Below, piece after piece: positions 1 through 7,745 of a DNA stretch of 37,383 nt. The translations under genes were made by a program, and so were the position numbers. Within the stretch, counting starts at the first letter, position 1. Each line of letters begins with the position of its first letter. The stretch covers positions 1 through 37,383 of the forward strand of contig JAFEGD010000199.1 of assembly GCA_018240245.1 (NCBI GenBank), written 5' to 3'. Below the pieces are notes generated by a model that had not been told where the DNA came from, ran no database searches, and saw only the letters and a program-made list of their open reading frames with translations. The DNA comes from Spirochaetota bacterium. Its GTDB lineage: Bacteria > Spirochaetota > Leptospiria > Turneriellales > Turneriellaceae.

Positions 1-110
1 ACTATTTCTATTATGGCTTTAAGTCAGAAGGTGCGGCAATTCCGCAGATCAACGGCGACTTGCGCGTGAACGCGGGTGTCTTGAAGGCGATGATTACCGT
101 TCTCGACTAA
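1..110 (+). CDS. rpsF: 30S ribosomal protein bS6, C-terminal fragment (cut by window edge)
   Basis: An open frame enters from the left edge (first full codon at 3) and stops with TAA at 108-110. The visible 35 residues end in NGDLRVNAGVLKAMITVLD, which resembles the last beta-strand of bS6 (in the family, a run like LRINENVLRYMT). bS6 is a 30S platform protein that pairs with bS18. The identity rests on this weak C-terminal similarity plus position: the next genes are ssb and rpsR, the classic rpsF-ssb-rpsR order, with 12 nt to ssb. The 5' part and its promoter lie outside the window. Confidence 0.8.
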   Translation, partial: YFYYGFKSEGAAIPQINGDLRVNAGVLKAMITVLD

Positions 111-122
111 GAGATAAATATC

Positions 123-557
123 ATGGCAAGCGATATCAACCGAGTCATCTTGATCGGTCGCCTCACGCGCGACCCCGAACTCAAATCGACGAATAACGGC
201 AATTATTTCTGCCGCTTTTCGCTTGCGTCGAACCGTAATATTTACAACAAGCAGACGGGCGAGAGCCGCGAAGAAGTCGGCTTTTTCGAGTGTGTCGCTT
301 GGGGTAAATCAGCCGAAACAATCCACAAATATCTGCAAAAGGGCCGGCGCATTTGCGTCGAAGGCAGCTTGCGTTGGTCGTCGTGGGAAGGCACAGACGG
401 TAAGAAGCAAAGTAAGGTTGAAATCAACGTCGAAGGTTTCCAGTTTTTGGATGGCAATAAACAAGACGGCGGCGCACCCAGGGATACCGCGCCAGCCGGT
501 GGCGGCGCCGCCGCTTTCGATAGCGGTGCAATGAGCGACGACGATATCCCGTTTTAA
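123..557 (+). CDS. ssb: Single-stranded DNA-binding protein
   Basis: 144 residues with an N-terminal OB-fold (about residues 4-110: NRVILIGRLTRDPELK, then the FFECVAWGKSAETIHKYLQKG region typical of bacterial SSB), a short Gly/Ala/Pro linker (about 113-135) and the acidic tip DDDIPF, which in this family docks replication and repair enzymes such as PriA. It binds ssDNA as an oligomer. The ATG at 123 lies 12 nt after the preceding stop. No strong Shine-Dalgarno is visible, so translation may be coupled to rpsF. Its partner PriA is encoded convergently at 2408-4438. Confidence 0.97.
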   Translation: MASDINRVILIGRLTRDPELKSTNNGNYFCRFSLASNRNIYNKQTGESREEVGFFECVAWGKSAETIHKYLQKGRRICVEGSLRWSSWEGTDGKKQSKVEINVEGFQFLDGNKQDGGAPRDTAPAGGGAAAFDSGAMSDDDIPF

Positions 558-578
558 TTTTCAAATGGAGTAATAACA

Positions 579-875
579 ATGGAAGAACGTCAAGAAAGAG
601 AACCGAGAAGGCACGAAGAGGGCGAGCGCGAAGAGCGTAAAGGGCGCGGCGGCGATCGCGGCGGCATGCGCTTTAAGAAAAAAACATGCCGCTTCTGCGA
701 GAACAAAGATTTACAGATCGACTATAAGCGCGTCGATTTTCTTGTGAAATTAGTTTCTAATAAAGGTAAAATTTTACCGCGTCGCCTCACTGGTACGTGC
801 GCAAGACACCAACGCTTGGTAGCAAAGGCAATTAAGAAAGCGCGTAACGCAGGCTTCATGCCTTTCTCTGTCTGA
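579..875 (+). CDS. rpsR: 30S ribosomal protein bS18 with charged N-terminal extension
   Basis: 98 residues. The conserved core (about residues 34-98) has the bS18 hallmarks: [14 protein letters not shown], then [19 protein letters not shown] and a basic helix [15 protein letters not shown]. bS18 binds bS6 and 16S rRNA on the platform. The first ~30 residues are an extra Glu/Arg/Gly-rich segment (ends [10 protein letters not shown]), longer than the short leader of the enterobacterial protein. An internal Met at residue 30 could be an alternative start, but GGAG at 566-569 sits well for the ATG at 579. It is followed by a strong palindrome at 884-912. Confidence 0.96.
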   Translation: MEERQEREPRRHEEGEREERKGRGGDRGGMRFKKKTCRFCENKDLQIDYKRVDFLVKLVSNKGKILPRRLTGTCARHQRLVAKAIKKARNAGFMPFSV

Positions 876-883
876 AAAAATTT

Positions 884-912
884 GATTTGCATTGCCGCCG
901 GCAATGCAAATC
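884..912. repeat. 29-nt near-perfect palindrome between rpsR and the DUF2232 gene
   Basis: Arms GATTTGCATTGCCG (884-897) and CGGCAATGCAAATC (899-912) are exact reverse complements around one central base. As RNA this gives a stem of about 13 bp with a 3-nt loop. No T-run follows (GATAATAATAC), so it is not a canonical intrinsic terminator. It ends 11 nt before the next ATG, where it could shield the start of the downstream gene, set the mRNA 3' end after rpsR, or bind a protein. It is not related in sequence to the GTAGAGACGC repeats elsewhere in the window. Confidence 0.85.
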
Positions 913-923
913 GATAATAATAC

Positions 924-1964
924 ATGGAGCATCTACTCGGATTTCCGTTAAGCCTTGCGTTTACGTTAATACCGTTGTATCTCTATCGCTCCACCTATGA
1001 CCGCCGTCTGTGGCTCGCAGCGATTGTATTATTGACAGCCGCTTTTGCGGCGTTGCCTGCTCGTTTTCGCCTCGAAGCGTTTATGCCGAGCGGTGCCGCA
1101 ATCTATTTTCTAATTTCGGGTCTTTGGGTTGTGGCGTTGAACCCGATGAACGCGATTTTCAAGTTATTGAATATGCCGTTGCCGTCGCGTCGCGAACTCA
1201 AGGCCGAAATCGAGAAGGCGAGCGATGTCGAATCGCGCGTGCAAAAATATCTAAAATTAACCGACCAGCTGAAGCGTATTTGGCAAAAGCGCGACGCGCT
1301 CTTATCGGGCTATAATTCGGCGCTGCTTTTGTTTTTTACGATTCTTTCGGCGGCGATTTCCTTTTCGATGGCGCTCTACGAGTACTTCGTCACGGGAAAT
1401 CTCAAAGCGATGTTCGATGCATTGCAGGCGCAGATGGCAGAACGCATGAAAGCGGCAGGGGTCGAAATCTTCGATTTTCGCCCACAGCTTTTAGGTCTGG
1501 CACCGACGATTATATTTGTATCGAGTTTTTTCGGCACCTATCTCTTGTCGAAGTTTTTGCGCGCATTTGCGCGGTTGCGTTTCAAGCAAAATCTTGTGCA
1601 AGGAAATTTGAGCCTGTTTCGCTTACCCGATAGTTGGGTATGGGCGCTGCTCGTCGTTGCGGGCTCATATGTCGTCGCGATACGCACTCCGGCGATGCAG
1701 CAAGCCGAGTTTGCGCTCAAAAACGCGATGCTGATTTTATTTTTTCTTTATATGCTGCAAGGTATCGGCATCGTCTCGCTTTTTTTCGAAGTGCGGCTTT
1801 TGCCATCGACGTGGATTACCTTCGGCGTGTTGCTTATCGGCGTCTGGGTACCGGAGTTCTTGCTGCTCTTGGGGGCACTTTTTGCTGTCATCGGTCTCAC
1901 TGAAATCTGGCTTTCACTCAGGAAAAGGTCTTTACGGGTTGTCAATGAAAGCGATTTAGGCTAA
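924..1964 (+). CDS. YybS-like DUF2232 polytopic membrane protein
   Basis: 346 residues with about seven to eight hydrophobic segments: roughly 5-22, 30-45, 55-72, a cytoplasmic helical stretch 85-125 rich in Lys/Glu, then about 133-153, 192-212, 240-253, 268-290, 297-325. The FRLPDSWVWALLVV segment before a membrane helix is typical of the DUF2232/YybS family, which in many bacteria lies between rpsR and rplI, as here. Function is unknown. The ATG at 924 has no upstream Shine-Dalgarno and sits 11 nt behind a strong palindrome. The stop TAA overlaps the rplI ATG by one base, so the two are probably translationally coupled. Confidence 0.8.
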   Translation: MEHLLGFPLSLAFTLIPLYLYRSTYDRRLWLAAIVLLTAAFAALPARFRLEAFMPSGAAIYFLISGLWVVALNPMNAIFKLLNMPLPSRRELKAEIEKASDVESRVQKYLKLTDQLKRIWQKRDALLSGYNSALLLFFTILSAAISFSMALYEYFVTGNLKAMFDALQAQMAERMKAAGVEIFDFRPQLLGLAPTIIFVSSFFGTYLLSKFLRAFARLRFKQNLVQGNLSLFRLPDSWVWALLVVAGSYVVAIRTPAMQQAEFALKNAMLILFFLYMLQGIGIVSLFFEVRLLPSTWITFGVLLIGVWVPEFLLLLGALFAVIGLTEIWLSLRKRSLRVVNESDLG

Positions 1965-2407
1965 TGCGCGTTATTCTCAAGCAAGATATTTCGACTCTCG
2001 GCCGTGCCGGCGATATTAAAGAAGTCAAAGACGGCTATGCCCGCAACTACCTTTTCCCGCGCGGGCTCGTGATGAACGCCAACGTGCGTTCGGTCAAAGA
2101 AAAAGCATTTTTAGAGCAAGTCCAAGCGCGCAAAGTCGCGAAACGCAAGAAGTCGGCCGAAGAATTGGCGGCGCAATTGAACGGTAAAGATGTCACGCTC
2201 AAGGCGAAAGTCGGCGAAGACAACAAACTTTTTGGTAGCATCACCAACATTCAAGTGGCGAAAGAACTCGAAACGATGGGGTATCCTGTCGAACGCCGTT
2301 CGATCGTGCTCGACGACCACATCAAGGCGCTCGGCAATTACAAAATCTTAATAAAGCTTCACGACGGCGTGAATGCACATGTGCAGTTGCACGTGGTTGC
2401 TGAATAA
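1964..2407 (+). CDS. rplI: 50S ribosomal protein bL9
   Basis: 147 residues, the usual length. The N-terminal RNA-binding domain (1-52) has MRVILKQDISTLGRAGDIKEVKDGYARNYLFPRGLV. A long connecting helix (about 53-78, rich in Lys/Ala/Glu) leads to a C-terminal domain with KLFGSITNIQVA and an HDGVNAHVQLHVV end. bL9 binds 23S rRNA domain V and limits frameshifting. The start ATG overlaps the upstream stop (TAATG). The TAA at 2405-2407 directly abuts the priA stop on the opposite strand, with no spacer or terminator hairpin. Confidence 0.97.
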   Translation: MRVILKQDISTLGRAGDIKEVKDGYARNYLFPRGLVMNANVRSVKEKAFLEQVQARKVAKRKKSAEELAAQLNGKDVTLKAKVGEDNKLFGSITNIQVAKELETMGYPVERRSIVLDDHIKALGNYKILIKLHDGVNAHVQLHVVAE

Positions 2408-4438
2408 CTAACCCGTTTCCCTCGGGTCGATATCCACGACAAAGCGTAATCCCGGCACTGCGCGTGCTAGCCGTTCGCTCAGCGCCATAACGCGGCGCAA
2501 GTAGGTGTGCAGTATCACAGTGTCGGTTGCTTTTATCAGAAAATGCACGCGAAATTCGTCTTCACTCTTGCTGAGACTCGGTATTGCAGGGCCGAGTAGT
2601 TCGACGGCGTCGCTCTGATTGCCGCTGAATAAATCTTGCAAGTTTTCGGGGCGGATTTCCTTCGCTAACCGTTCTGCCGCCGTAAATAATATGGCTTCGT
2701 TGTTACAGTAAAGTAATAAGCGAGCAAGTTGCGTAAACGGCGGATATTTTGTCAGCCGCCGCACGGCGGCTTCTGCCGCATAGAAACTATCGGCGTCGTG
2801 CGTTTCTGCCGCCCGAATCACTGCGTGGTGTGGAACCGTCGTTTGAATGACGACTTCGCCGTGCAGGTGTCTGCCCGAGCGGCCGATAACCTGCGTTAAG
2901 AGCTGCCATGCATTCTCGGCGGCGCGAAAATCGGGAGCCGCGAGCATTTGATCGATCGCGAGTACGCCGACCAGTGTAACATTCGGTAGATCGAAACCTT
3001 TGGCGACCATCTGCGTGCCGACAAGAATATCGAGCTTGCGCTCTTGCATCGCGCGCATGACTTCGTCGACGAAACCTTTCTTGCGCGTCGTGTCGCGATC
3101 TAACCGCGCATACTCGAATTCGCCGAACTGGCTGTCTAAAATTTCTTCGACGCGCTGAATGCCGCGCCCCGTGAGTCGGCGTTCGCTCCCGTCTTTGGGG
3201 CAAAGCACCGAGTATGGCTCGCTATAGCCGCAGTGGTGGCAGCGCAGTATGCGATCTTTGTGGTACGCGAGCGCAACCGCACACCGCGGGCATTCGGCGT
3301 AGCCTGAAGTGCTCGGGTCGGTGGCCGCTCGCACTTCGCAGAGCGCGCAATGGACGTGCGTGCTATGGCCGCGCCGGTTCATGAGCAATAAGACTTGGTT
3401 CTTAGCCGCCAAATGCTCACGCATTTTTTGATGTAAAAAAGGCGAGATTAGACCGTGCTGTAGTTTGTATTCGGGTAGGTAGACATGCGGTAACGGTTGT
3501 CGGGTCGCTCTTTGCTTTAGTCGATAGAGCCGCGCTTCGCCCGAGCGCGCCCGTGCGATTGATTCGATCGCAGGCGTGGCAGAGCCGAGCACGAGCTGGA
3601 TGCTCGGCGTTACTCGCTGCCGCAGCCGTGCGACTGTGCGTGTATCGAAACGCATATTCCGCTGGTCTTTGAACGACGCATCGTGCTCCTCGTCGACGAT
3701 AATTAGGCCGAGGTTTGACGCGGGCAAGAAAACGGCGGAGCGAGTACCGATGGCGACTTTTGCGTCGCCAGTCAAAAAGCGGCGGTGGTTCAAAGCGCGT
3801 TCTCCGGCAGATAGACTCGAGTGATAAAGCACTGTTTGCTCAGGAAAGCGCGCCGTAATGCCGCGCATAACCTCGCTCGACAGCGCAATTTCGGGGAGAA
3901 GAAAAAGCGTCTGTTCGCCGCGTTTGAGCGCAGCTTCTATAAGATGTTCATAGATACGAGTTTTGCCCGAGCCGGTGACACCCCAAATCAAATGCTCGCG
4001 ATAGGCGTTGGTATCGGTCGCAAGAATCGCCGTTACGATTTCTTGCTGTTCTGCGTTGAGGGGGGCGAGCTGAGGCGTTGGCGTTTGCGCAGGTTGCGGC
4101 AATTTAATCAGGCGCTTTTGCACGGGTGGCAGCATCGCTTCGATTGCCGCCGCCATCGGCGCAAGATAATAATCGCTAACGAACGTCGCCAGCGCCATCG
4201 CCATCGCTGCACTATCGAAAACTCTGTGCGCATCTTTGATATTATTCAGCCGTAGTTGCGGTTCGGTGTCGCTATCCGCATATTCTAAAACGACCGCAGT
4301 CAGGTTCTCGGTGCCATGCGTTGCACGTATGCGATCCCCCGCAAGCGGAGTGATTTTGTCGGTGTCGAAAGCGGCATAGACAATGCGCGGATGTTCCCCT
4401 TCGAGGAAAATTTTTGCCGTGCGCGTTGTATCGGGCAC
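2408..4438 (-). CDS. priA: Primosomal replication helicase PriA
   Basis: 676 residues from a GTG start, somewhat shorter than the ~730 of E. coli PriA. It has an N-terminal DNA-binding region (1-120), Walker A GVTGSGKT (153-160), DEEH box (249-252), and later helicase motifs including VLGSATPAIES, VLLLMNRRG and GTQMVAKGFDLPNVTLV. PriA restarts stalled forks and interacts with the SSB tail. The zinc cluster has CALC, CPRC and CHHC, but the last pair reads CPKD: Asp416 replaces the eighth cysteine, and about ten extra residues separate the first two pairs. The start lies 6 nt after the rimO stop, so the pair is probably one mRNA; no Shine-Dalgarno is evident. Confidence 0.96.
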   Translation of the reverse strand: MPDTTRTAKIFLEGEHPRIVYAAFDTDKITPLAGDRIRATHGTENLTAVVLEYADSDTEPQLRLNNIKDAHRVFDSAAMAMALATFVSDYYLAPMAAAIEAMLPPVQKRLIKLPQPAQTPTPQLAPLNAEQQEIVTAILATDTNAYREHLIWGVTGSGKTRIYEHLIEAALKRGEQTLFLLPEIALSSEVMRGITARFPEQTVLYHSSLSAGERALNHRRFLTGDAKVAIGTRSAVFLPASNLGLIIVDEEHDASFKDQRNMRFDTRTVARLRQRVTPSIQLVLGSATPAIESIARARSGEARLYRLKQRATRQPLPHVYLPEYKLQHGLISPFLHQKMREHLAAKNQVLLLMNRRGHSTHVHCALCEVRAATDPSTSGYAECPRCAVALAYHKDRILRCHHCGYSEPYSVLCPKDGSERRLTGRGIQRVEEILDSQFGEFEYARLDRDTTRKKGFVDEVMRAMQERKLDILVGTQMVAKGFDLPNVTLVGVLAIDQMLAAPDFRAAENAWQLLTQVIGRSGRHLHGEVVIQTTVPHHAVIRAAETHDADSFYAAEAAVRRLTKYPPFTQLARLLLYCNNEAILFTAAERLAKEIRPENLQDLFSGNQSDAVELLGPAIPSLSKSEDEFRVHFLIKATDTVILHTYLRRVMALSERLARAVPGLRFVVDIDPRETG

Positions 4439-4444
4439 GCCGGG

Positions 4445-5794
4445 TTAGACGATTTCGCCGAAAAAAGAGTATTCGGTGTAGGCTTTGAGTTCGACCGTGG
4501 GCATGTCGGCGACCGCGACTACCGGCGTTGTTTTTGTGACAGGCACCGTCACGATCTCGTCGCTTTCGGGGGCGTCTTGCGCGCGGCGCAGCGTAATTTC
4601 AAGCCGGTTGACATCGTCGACGATCATAGTCTCGCGTTGTCCGATGAGACCGGTCGCATATTTTTTACGCGATTCGAGATGCAATTCGCGCAACGCATTG
4701 ATACGGCGATATTTTTCTTCGTCGGCAACTGTTTCGGCAAGCGTATCGCCCGCACTTGTGCCCACTTCGTGCGAGTAGCGAAAAAGCGCCAACTTATCGA
4801 TGCGATTTTCGCGTGTGAAGTTTTCGAGTATTTCGTAGTCGGCCACGGTTTCGCCGGGAAATCCGACGATGTATGAAGTGCGTATTTCAAGATCGGGCCG
4901 CACGTCGCGCGCCATCGCCATAATTTCGCGAAAGAGGCCGACATCCGAGGGGCGTTTCATCGCCGCGAGCACTTGCGGCGATACGTGTTGAAAAGGAATG
5001 TCGAGATATGACACGAGCTTTGGAAATTTTTGCCAGAGCTTTAAGAGGTCGAGAATGCGGCGATCGGGAAACAGGTATTGCAATCGAATCCACCGGATTT
5101 GTTCTTTTTGAGACAGAAAATCGATAATGTCGGCGATTGCATCGACGCCTTGGCTGATTGTGTCTTGACTGACCAGAATCGCTTCGCGCATGGGCGGGCC
5201 GCCAATCGCCGCACGTAACGCATCGTCTTCTTGAAATTGTTTTTCGATATTATCGAGATCGTACGTGGCAAGGCCGCCGCGAATTTTAGGGATAATGCAG
5301 AATGCGCATTTGCGGTTGCAGCCTTGCGCGATGCGAAACCAACTGAACGATTTTTGCGCGTCGGCGTCTTCGGCGCGCACGACATTCTCTGAAAGTTCGG
5401 CGGCGTGCGCAACGGGGGCGATACCGAAGCGCTCGCTGATAAGTCCGCCGACTTCGTGGTAACGCCGTGTGCCGATGGTGAAATCGAGTTCGGGAATATC
5501 TGCCTTCACGGCGTCCGAGAAGCGCTCGACGAAGCATCCGACTAAACCTACTTTCATGTCGGGCGATCGCTTGTCGCGAATCTTGAGCGTATCGAAAACG
5601 GTGTGGATGGTCTCTTCTTGCGCCTCGCGAATAAACGAACAGCTATTGATGAGAAAGATATCCGCCGATTCGGGTTTTGGCGCCTCTTTATAACCCAATT
5701 GCAAGAGCGACGTGCGCATGCGCCGCGAATCGACGCGATTTTTGGGGCAGCCCAAGGTTTCGATGTGAAACGTCGTTTCAGCGGCGGATTTCAT
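4445..5794 (-). CDS. rimO: Ribosomal protein uS12 (Asp) methylthiotransferase RimO
   Basis: 449 residues, usual length. An N-terminal UPF0004 domain has the three cluster cysteines C16 (ETLGCPKNRVDSRRM), C52 (INSCSFI) and C87 (GLVGCF). The radical-SAM core has CNRKCAFC (C159, C163, C166). A C-terminal TRAM domain covers about 380-449. GCPKNRVDS and the INSCSFI block favour RimO over MiaB, which has a different N-terminal signature. RimO methylthiolates an aspartate of uS12 using SAM and two 4Fe-4S clusters. It lies between the RodZ-like gene (25-nt gap) and priA (6-nt gap). Confidence 0.95.
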   Translation of the reverse strand: MKSAAETTFHIETLGCPKNRVDSRRMRTSLLQLGYKEAPKPESADIFLINSCSFIREAQEETIHTVFDTLKIRDKRSPDMKVGLVGCFVERFSDAVKADIPELDFTIGTRRYHEVGGLISERFGIAPVAHAAELSENVVRAEDADAQKSFSWFRIAQGCNRKCAFCIIPKIRGGLATYDLDNIEKQFQEDDALRAAIGGPPMREAILVSQDTISQGVDAIADIIDFLSQKEQIRWIRLQYLFPDRRILDLLKLWQKFPKLVSYLDIPFQHVSPQVLAAMKRPSDVGLFREIMAMARDVRPDLEIRTSYIVGFPGETVADYEILENFTRENRIDKLALFRYSHEVGTSAGDTLAETVADEEKYRRINALRELHLESRKKYATGLIGQRETMIVDDVNRLEITLRRAQDAPESDEIVTVPVTKTTPVVAVADMPTVELKAYTEYSFFGEIV

Positions 5795-5819
5795 AAGTGC
5801 TTGTCGTCGTCACGCCACG

Positions 5820-6935
5820 TTAGGCGTCTTTGATGACGACTTTGAATTTCGATTGCTCGACGGGGTCGCGTATTTTGCGAATGATTTTATTCGCCACGCG
5901 ACCTTTTTGGCCCAAGACTTCGGTTTTGCCGTTGATGCTGAGTCTGACATCGCCCGCGTCGCCGATTTTGATTTGAATGCTATCGTTTGCTTCGAGTAAA
6001 AGCGGAGTGTCTTTTTTGAAAAGCCCACGCTTACCGGGTTTGCCGTCGACAAAGTACTCGATATACGTGTCACCCAAAAGAACGCCTTCGAGGCGAATCA
6101 AAAAGTTATCGGGATTCGAGACGCGCACTTCGTTCGTTTGGCTATTTTCTGTGCTTTGCACTTCTTCGCCGAGGTCGATGACGATTTTGGCGTTATTGGC
6201 AGTGACGCCCGAAAGCGTTGTTTTGAATTTTCGTGCGATTGTCGTATCTTCAATTTCGATTGGCTCTTCTTCGCGCAATGTATATTTCTTTTTACCGGGG
6301 TAGACTTCGATATCTACTTTGTAATTGCCGCTCGATTCGTCGGAAACGATATCGCGTAATACGATAAAGACCTCTGTGTTCTGGATCGAAAAACTAATCG
6401 CGCGACCTTTTCTGATGATTTGCGGGCTGGGGCGACCGGGCTGCAATTTGACATGATCCGATTCGACTTCGGGTACCGATGTCGAGTTAAGTGTAAATTT
6501 TGCAACTGCACTATTCGTCGTCTGCGTATCGATTGTGTTCTTGGTTGTGTCGCTATTCGACATGAAATACGAAACAAGCCATATAATCCCCGCCAACGCA
6601 ACGAGCACGATCGGCACGATAATGAGCGGCTTGGCGAAGCGCTCGATATGGTCGCTGATCTGTACCGTCGGTTGCATGAGTTCGAGCAGCGGCGTTTCGC
6701 TCTCGGTGAGTTGAGAACCCTTATAGAGGCGCTTTACTTGTTCGGGGTCGACTTCGAGATAGACCGCATAACTCGACAGAAAGCCCATCGCGTACGTTTC
6801 GCCCGGAAAGACCATGTAGTTGTCGTCTTCGATCGCCTGTAAATGGCGAGAGGTAATTTTCGTATCGTCGGATGCCTGCCGTAGCGTAATCCGTTTTTCT
6901 TCGCGAGCTTTTCGTAATAGAGCGCCTGCCGTCAT
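5820..6935 (-). CDS. RodZ-like helix-turn-helix membrane protein
   Basis: 371 residues. The N-terminus (about 1-75) is the HTH_25/Xre-like fold of RodZ: GALLRKAREEKRITLRQAS, then TKITSRHLQAIEDDNYMVFPGETYAMGFL and a YAVYLEVDPEQV helix. One transmembrane segment follows (about 103-125, IIVPIVLVALAGIIWLV). The rest is a beta-rich outer domain whose end (LLLEANDSIQIKIGDAGDVRLSING) resembles DUF4115. RodZ links MreB filaments to the wall synthesis machinery and sets cell shape. The stop of lolA lies 2 nt upstream of this start, and rimO follows after 25 nt, so lolA-rodZ-rimO-priA look like one operon. No symbol is given because the periplasmic half is divergent. Confidence 0.82.
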   Translation of the reverse strand: MTAGALLRKAREEKRITLRQASDDTKITSRHLQAIEDDNYMVFPGETYAMGFLSSYAVYLEVDPEQVKRLYKGSQLTESETPLLELMQPTVQISDHIERFAKPLIIVPIVLVALAGIIWLVSYFMSNSDTTKNTIDTQTTNSAVAKFTLNSTSVPEVESDHVKLQPGRPSPQIIRKGRAISFSIQNTEVFIVLRDIVSDESSGNYKVDIEVYPGKKKYTLREEEPIEIEDTTIARKFKTTLSGVTANNAKIVIDLGEEVQSTENSQTNEVRVSNPDNFLIRLEGVLLGDTYIEYFVDGKPGKRGLFKKDTPLLLEANDSIQIKIGDAGDVRLSINGKTEVLGQKGRVANKIIRKIRDPVEQSKFKVVIKDA

Positions 6936-6937
6936 AG

Positions 6938-7639
6938 TTACTCCGTCGTGAGGGGGTTGTCGACGATTTTCACGTTCGCCGGTTCTTTGAATTGAAAAAG
7001 CTTATTATCGATCGCCGGGTTGAGCTTGATATTCGAGAAAACAAGTTCGACCGTGCGCCCGCTCGGGCTCGATGCGCGCATCTTTTCGATAAGATAACTT
7101 TCGGCGTGAACGAAGAGAGTAATTTTATCGTAGCCGCCGGTAATTTCTTTTTCTTTCAGATCAAGAATGAAATAACGGCCGCCCTCAACATCGCGGGGTT
7201 GCTCCGGCTGATCGAAACGATAATGATAGCGGCGAAATAGATTGGACAAACCTTCAGCCGTACCTGCGCTGTAGAGCCCTTTGCCGTCTTTATCTTTGGT
7301 TTTCAGCGGTTGCTTGCCGACGGCTCTCAAACGCGATACGTAAACAAACAAAGTTTGGCCGTTGCTGACGATGAGATCGCCTGCCGGTTGGTTAAAAGTA
7401 AAATTAAGTTTACCGCCCTCGCCATAGGTGGCGACGCCTGAGCTTACTTTCGATTTATTGAGATCTTTAATAGAAAGCGAGAAATCGGCTTGGTAAGCCT
7501 TGAGCGATTTGAACTTCGCTTGCATCTTTTTTGCGATATCGTTAGGATGCACAAAATTATCCGCTGCGGCGACGTACGCAGTAGATAAGACGCAGGCAAA
7601 AATCGCGATCCGGGTGGAGAATTTACACTTAAATATCAT
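6938..7639 (-). CDS. lolA: Outer-membrane lipoprotein carrier LolA
   Basis: 233 residues. Residues 1-26 are a Sec signal peptide (hydrophobic FACVLSTAYVAAA, predicted cut near AAA-DN). The mature protein has the LolA pattern: a helix MQAKFKSLKAYQADFSLSIKD, strands GVATYGEGGKLNFTFNQPAGDLIVSNGQTLFVYV, and an end NKLFQFKEPANVKIVDNP. LolA ferries lipoproteins across the periplasm, which fits the many lipoproteins in this window. The ATG at 7639 is first in its operon. A TTGACA hexamer reads on the minus strand at 7676-7681, but I find no convincing -10 at the right distance. Confidence 0.88.
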   Translation of the reverse strand: MIFKCKFSTRIAIFACVLSTAYVAAADNFVHPNDIAKKMQAKFKSLKAYQADFSLSIKDLNKSKVSSGVATYGEGGKLNFTFNQPAGDLIVSNGQTLFVYVSRLRAVGKQPLKTKDKDGKGLYSAGTAEGLSNLFRRYHYRFDQPEQPRDVEGGRYFILDLKEKEITGGYDKITLFVHAESYLIEKMRASSPSGRTVELVFSNIKLNPAIDNKLFQFKEPANVKIVDNPLTTE

Positions 7640-7745
7640 TAGTTAACACATGGTGAACTTGTTTAAGAAACAGGCTGTCAAACAATATCATAGTAAAAGT
7701 GATTGACCGACAATCGAACCTACCGATGCCACCTCAGACCGTCTC

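Noticed and set aside
4316..4876. 186-codon plus-strand open frame across the priA/rimO junction
   Set aside because: It overlaps two firmly identified minus-strand genes and reads as a shadow (Phe/Arg/Asp repeats) with no recognisable domain.
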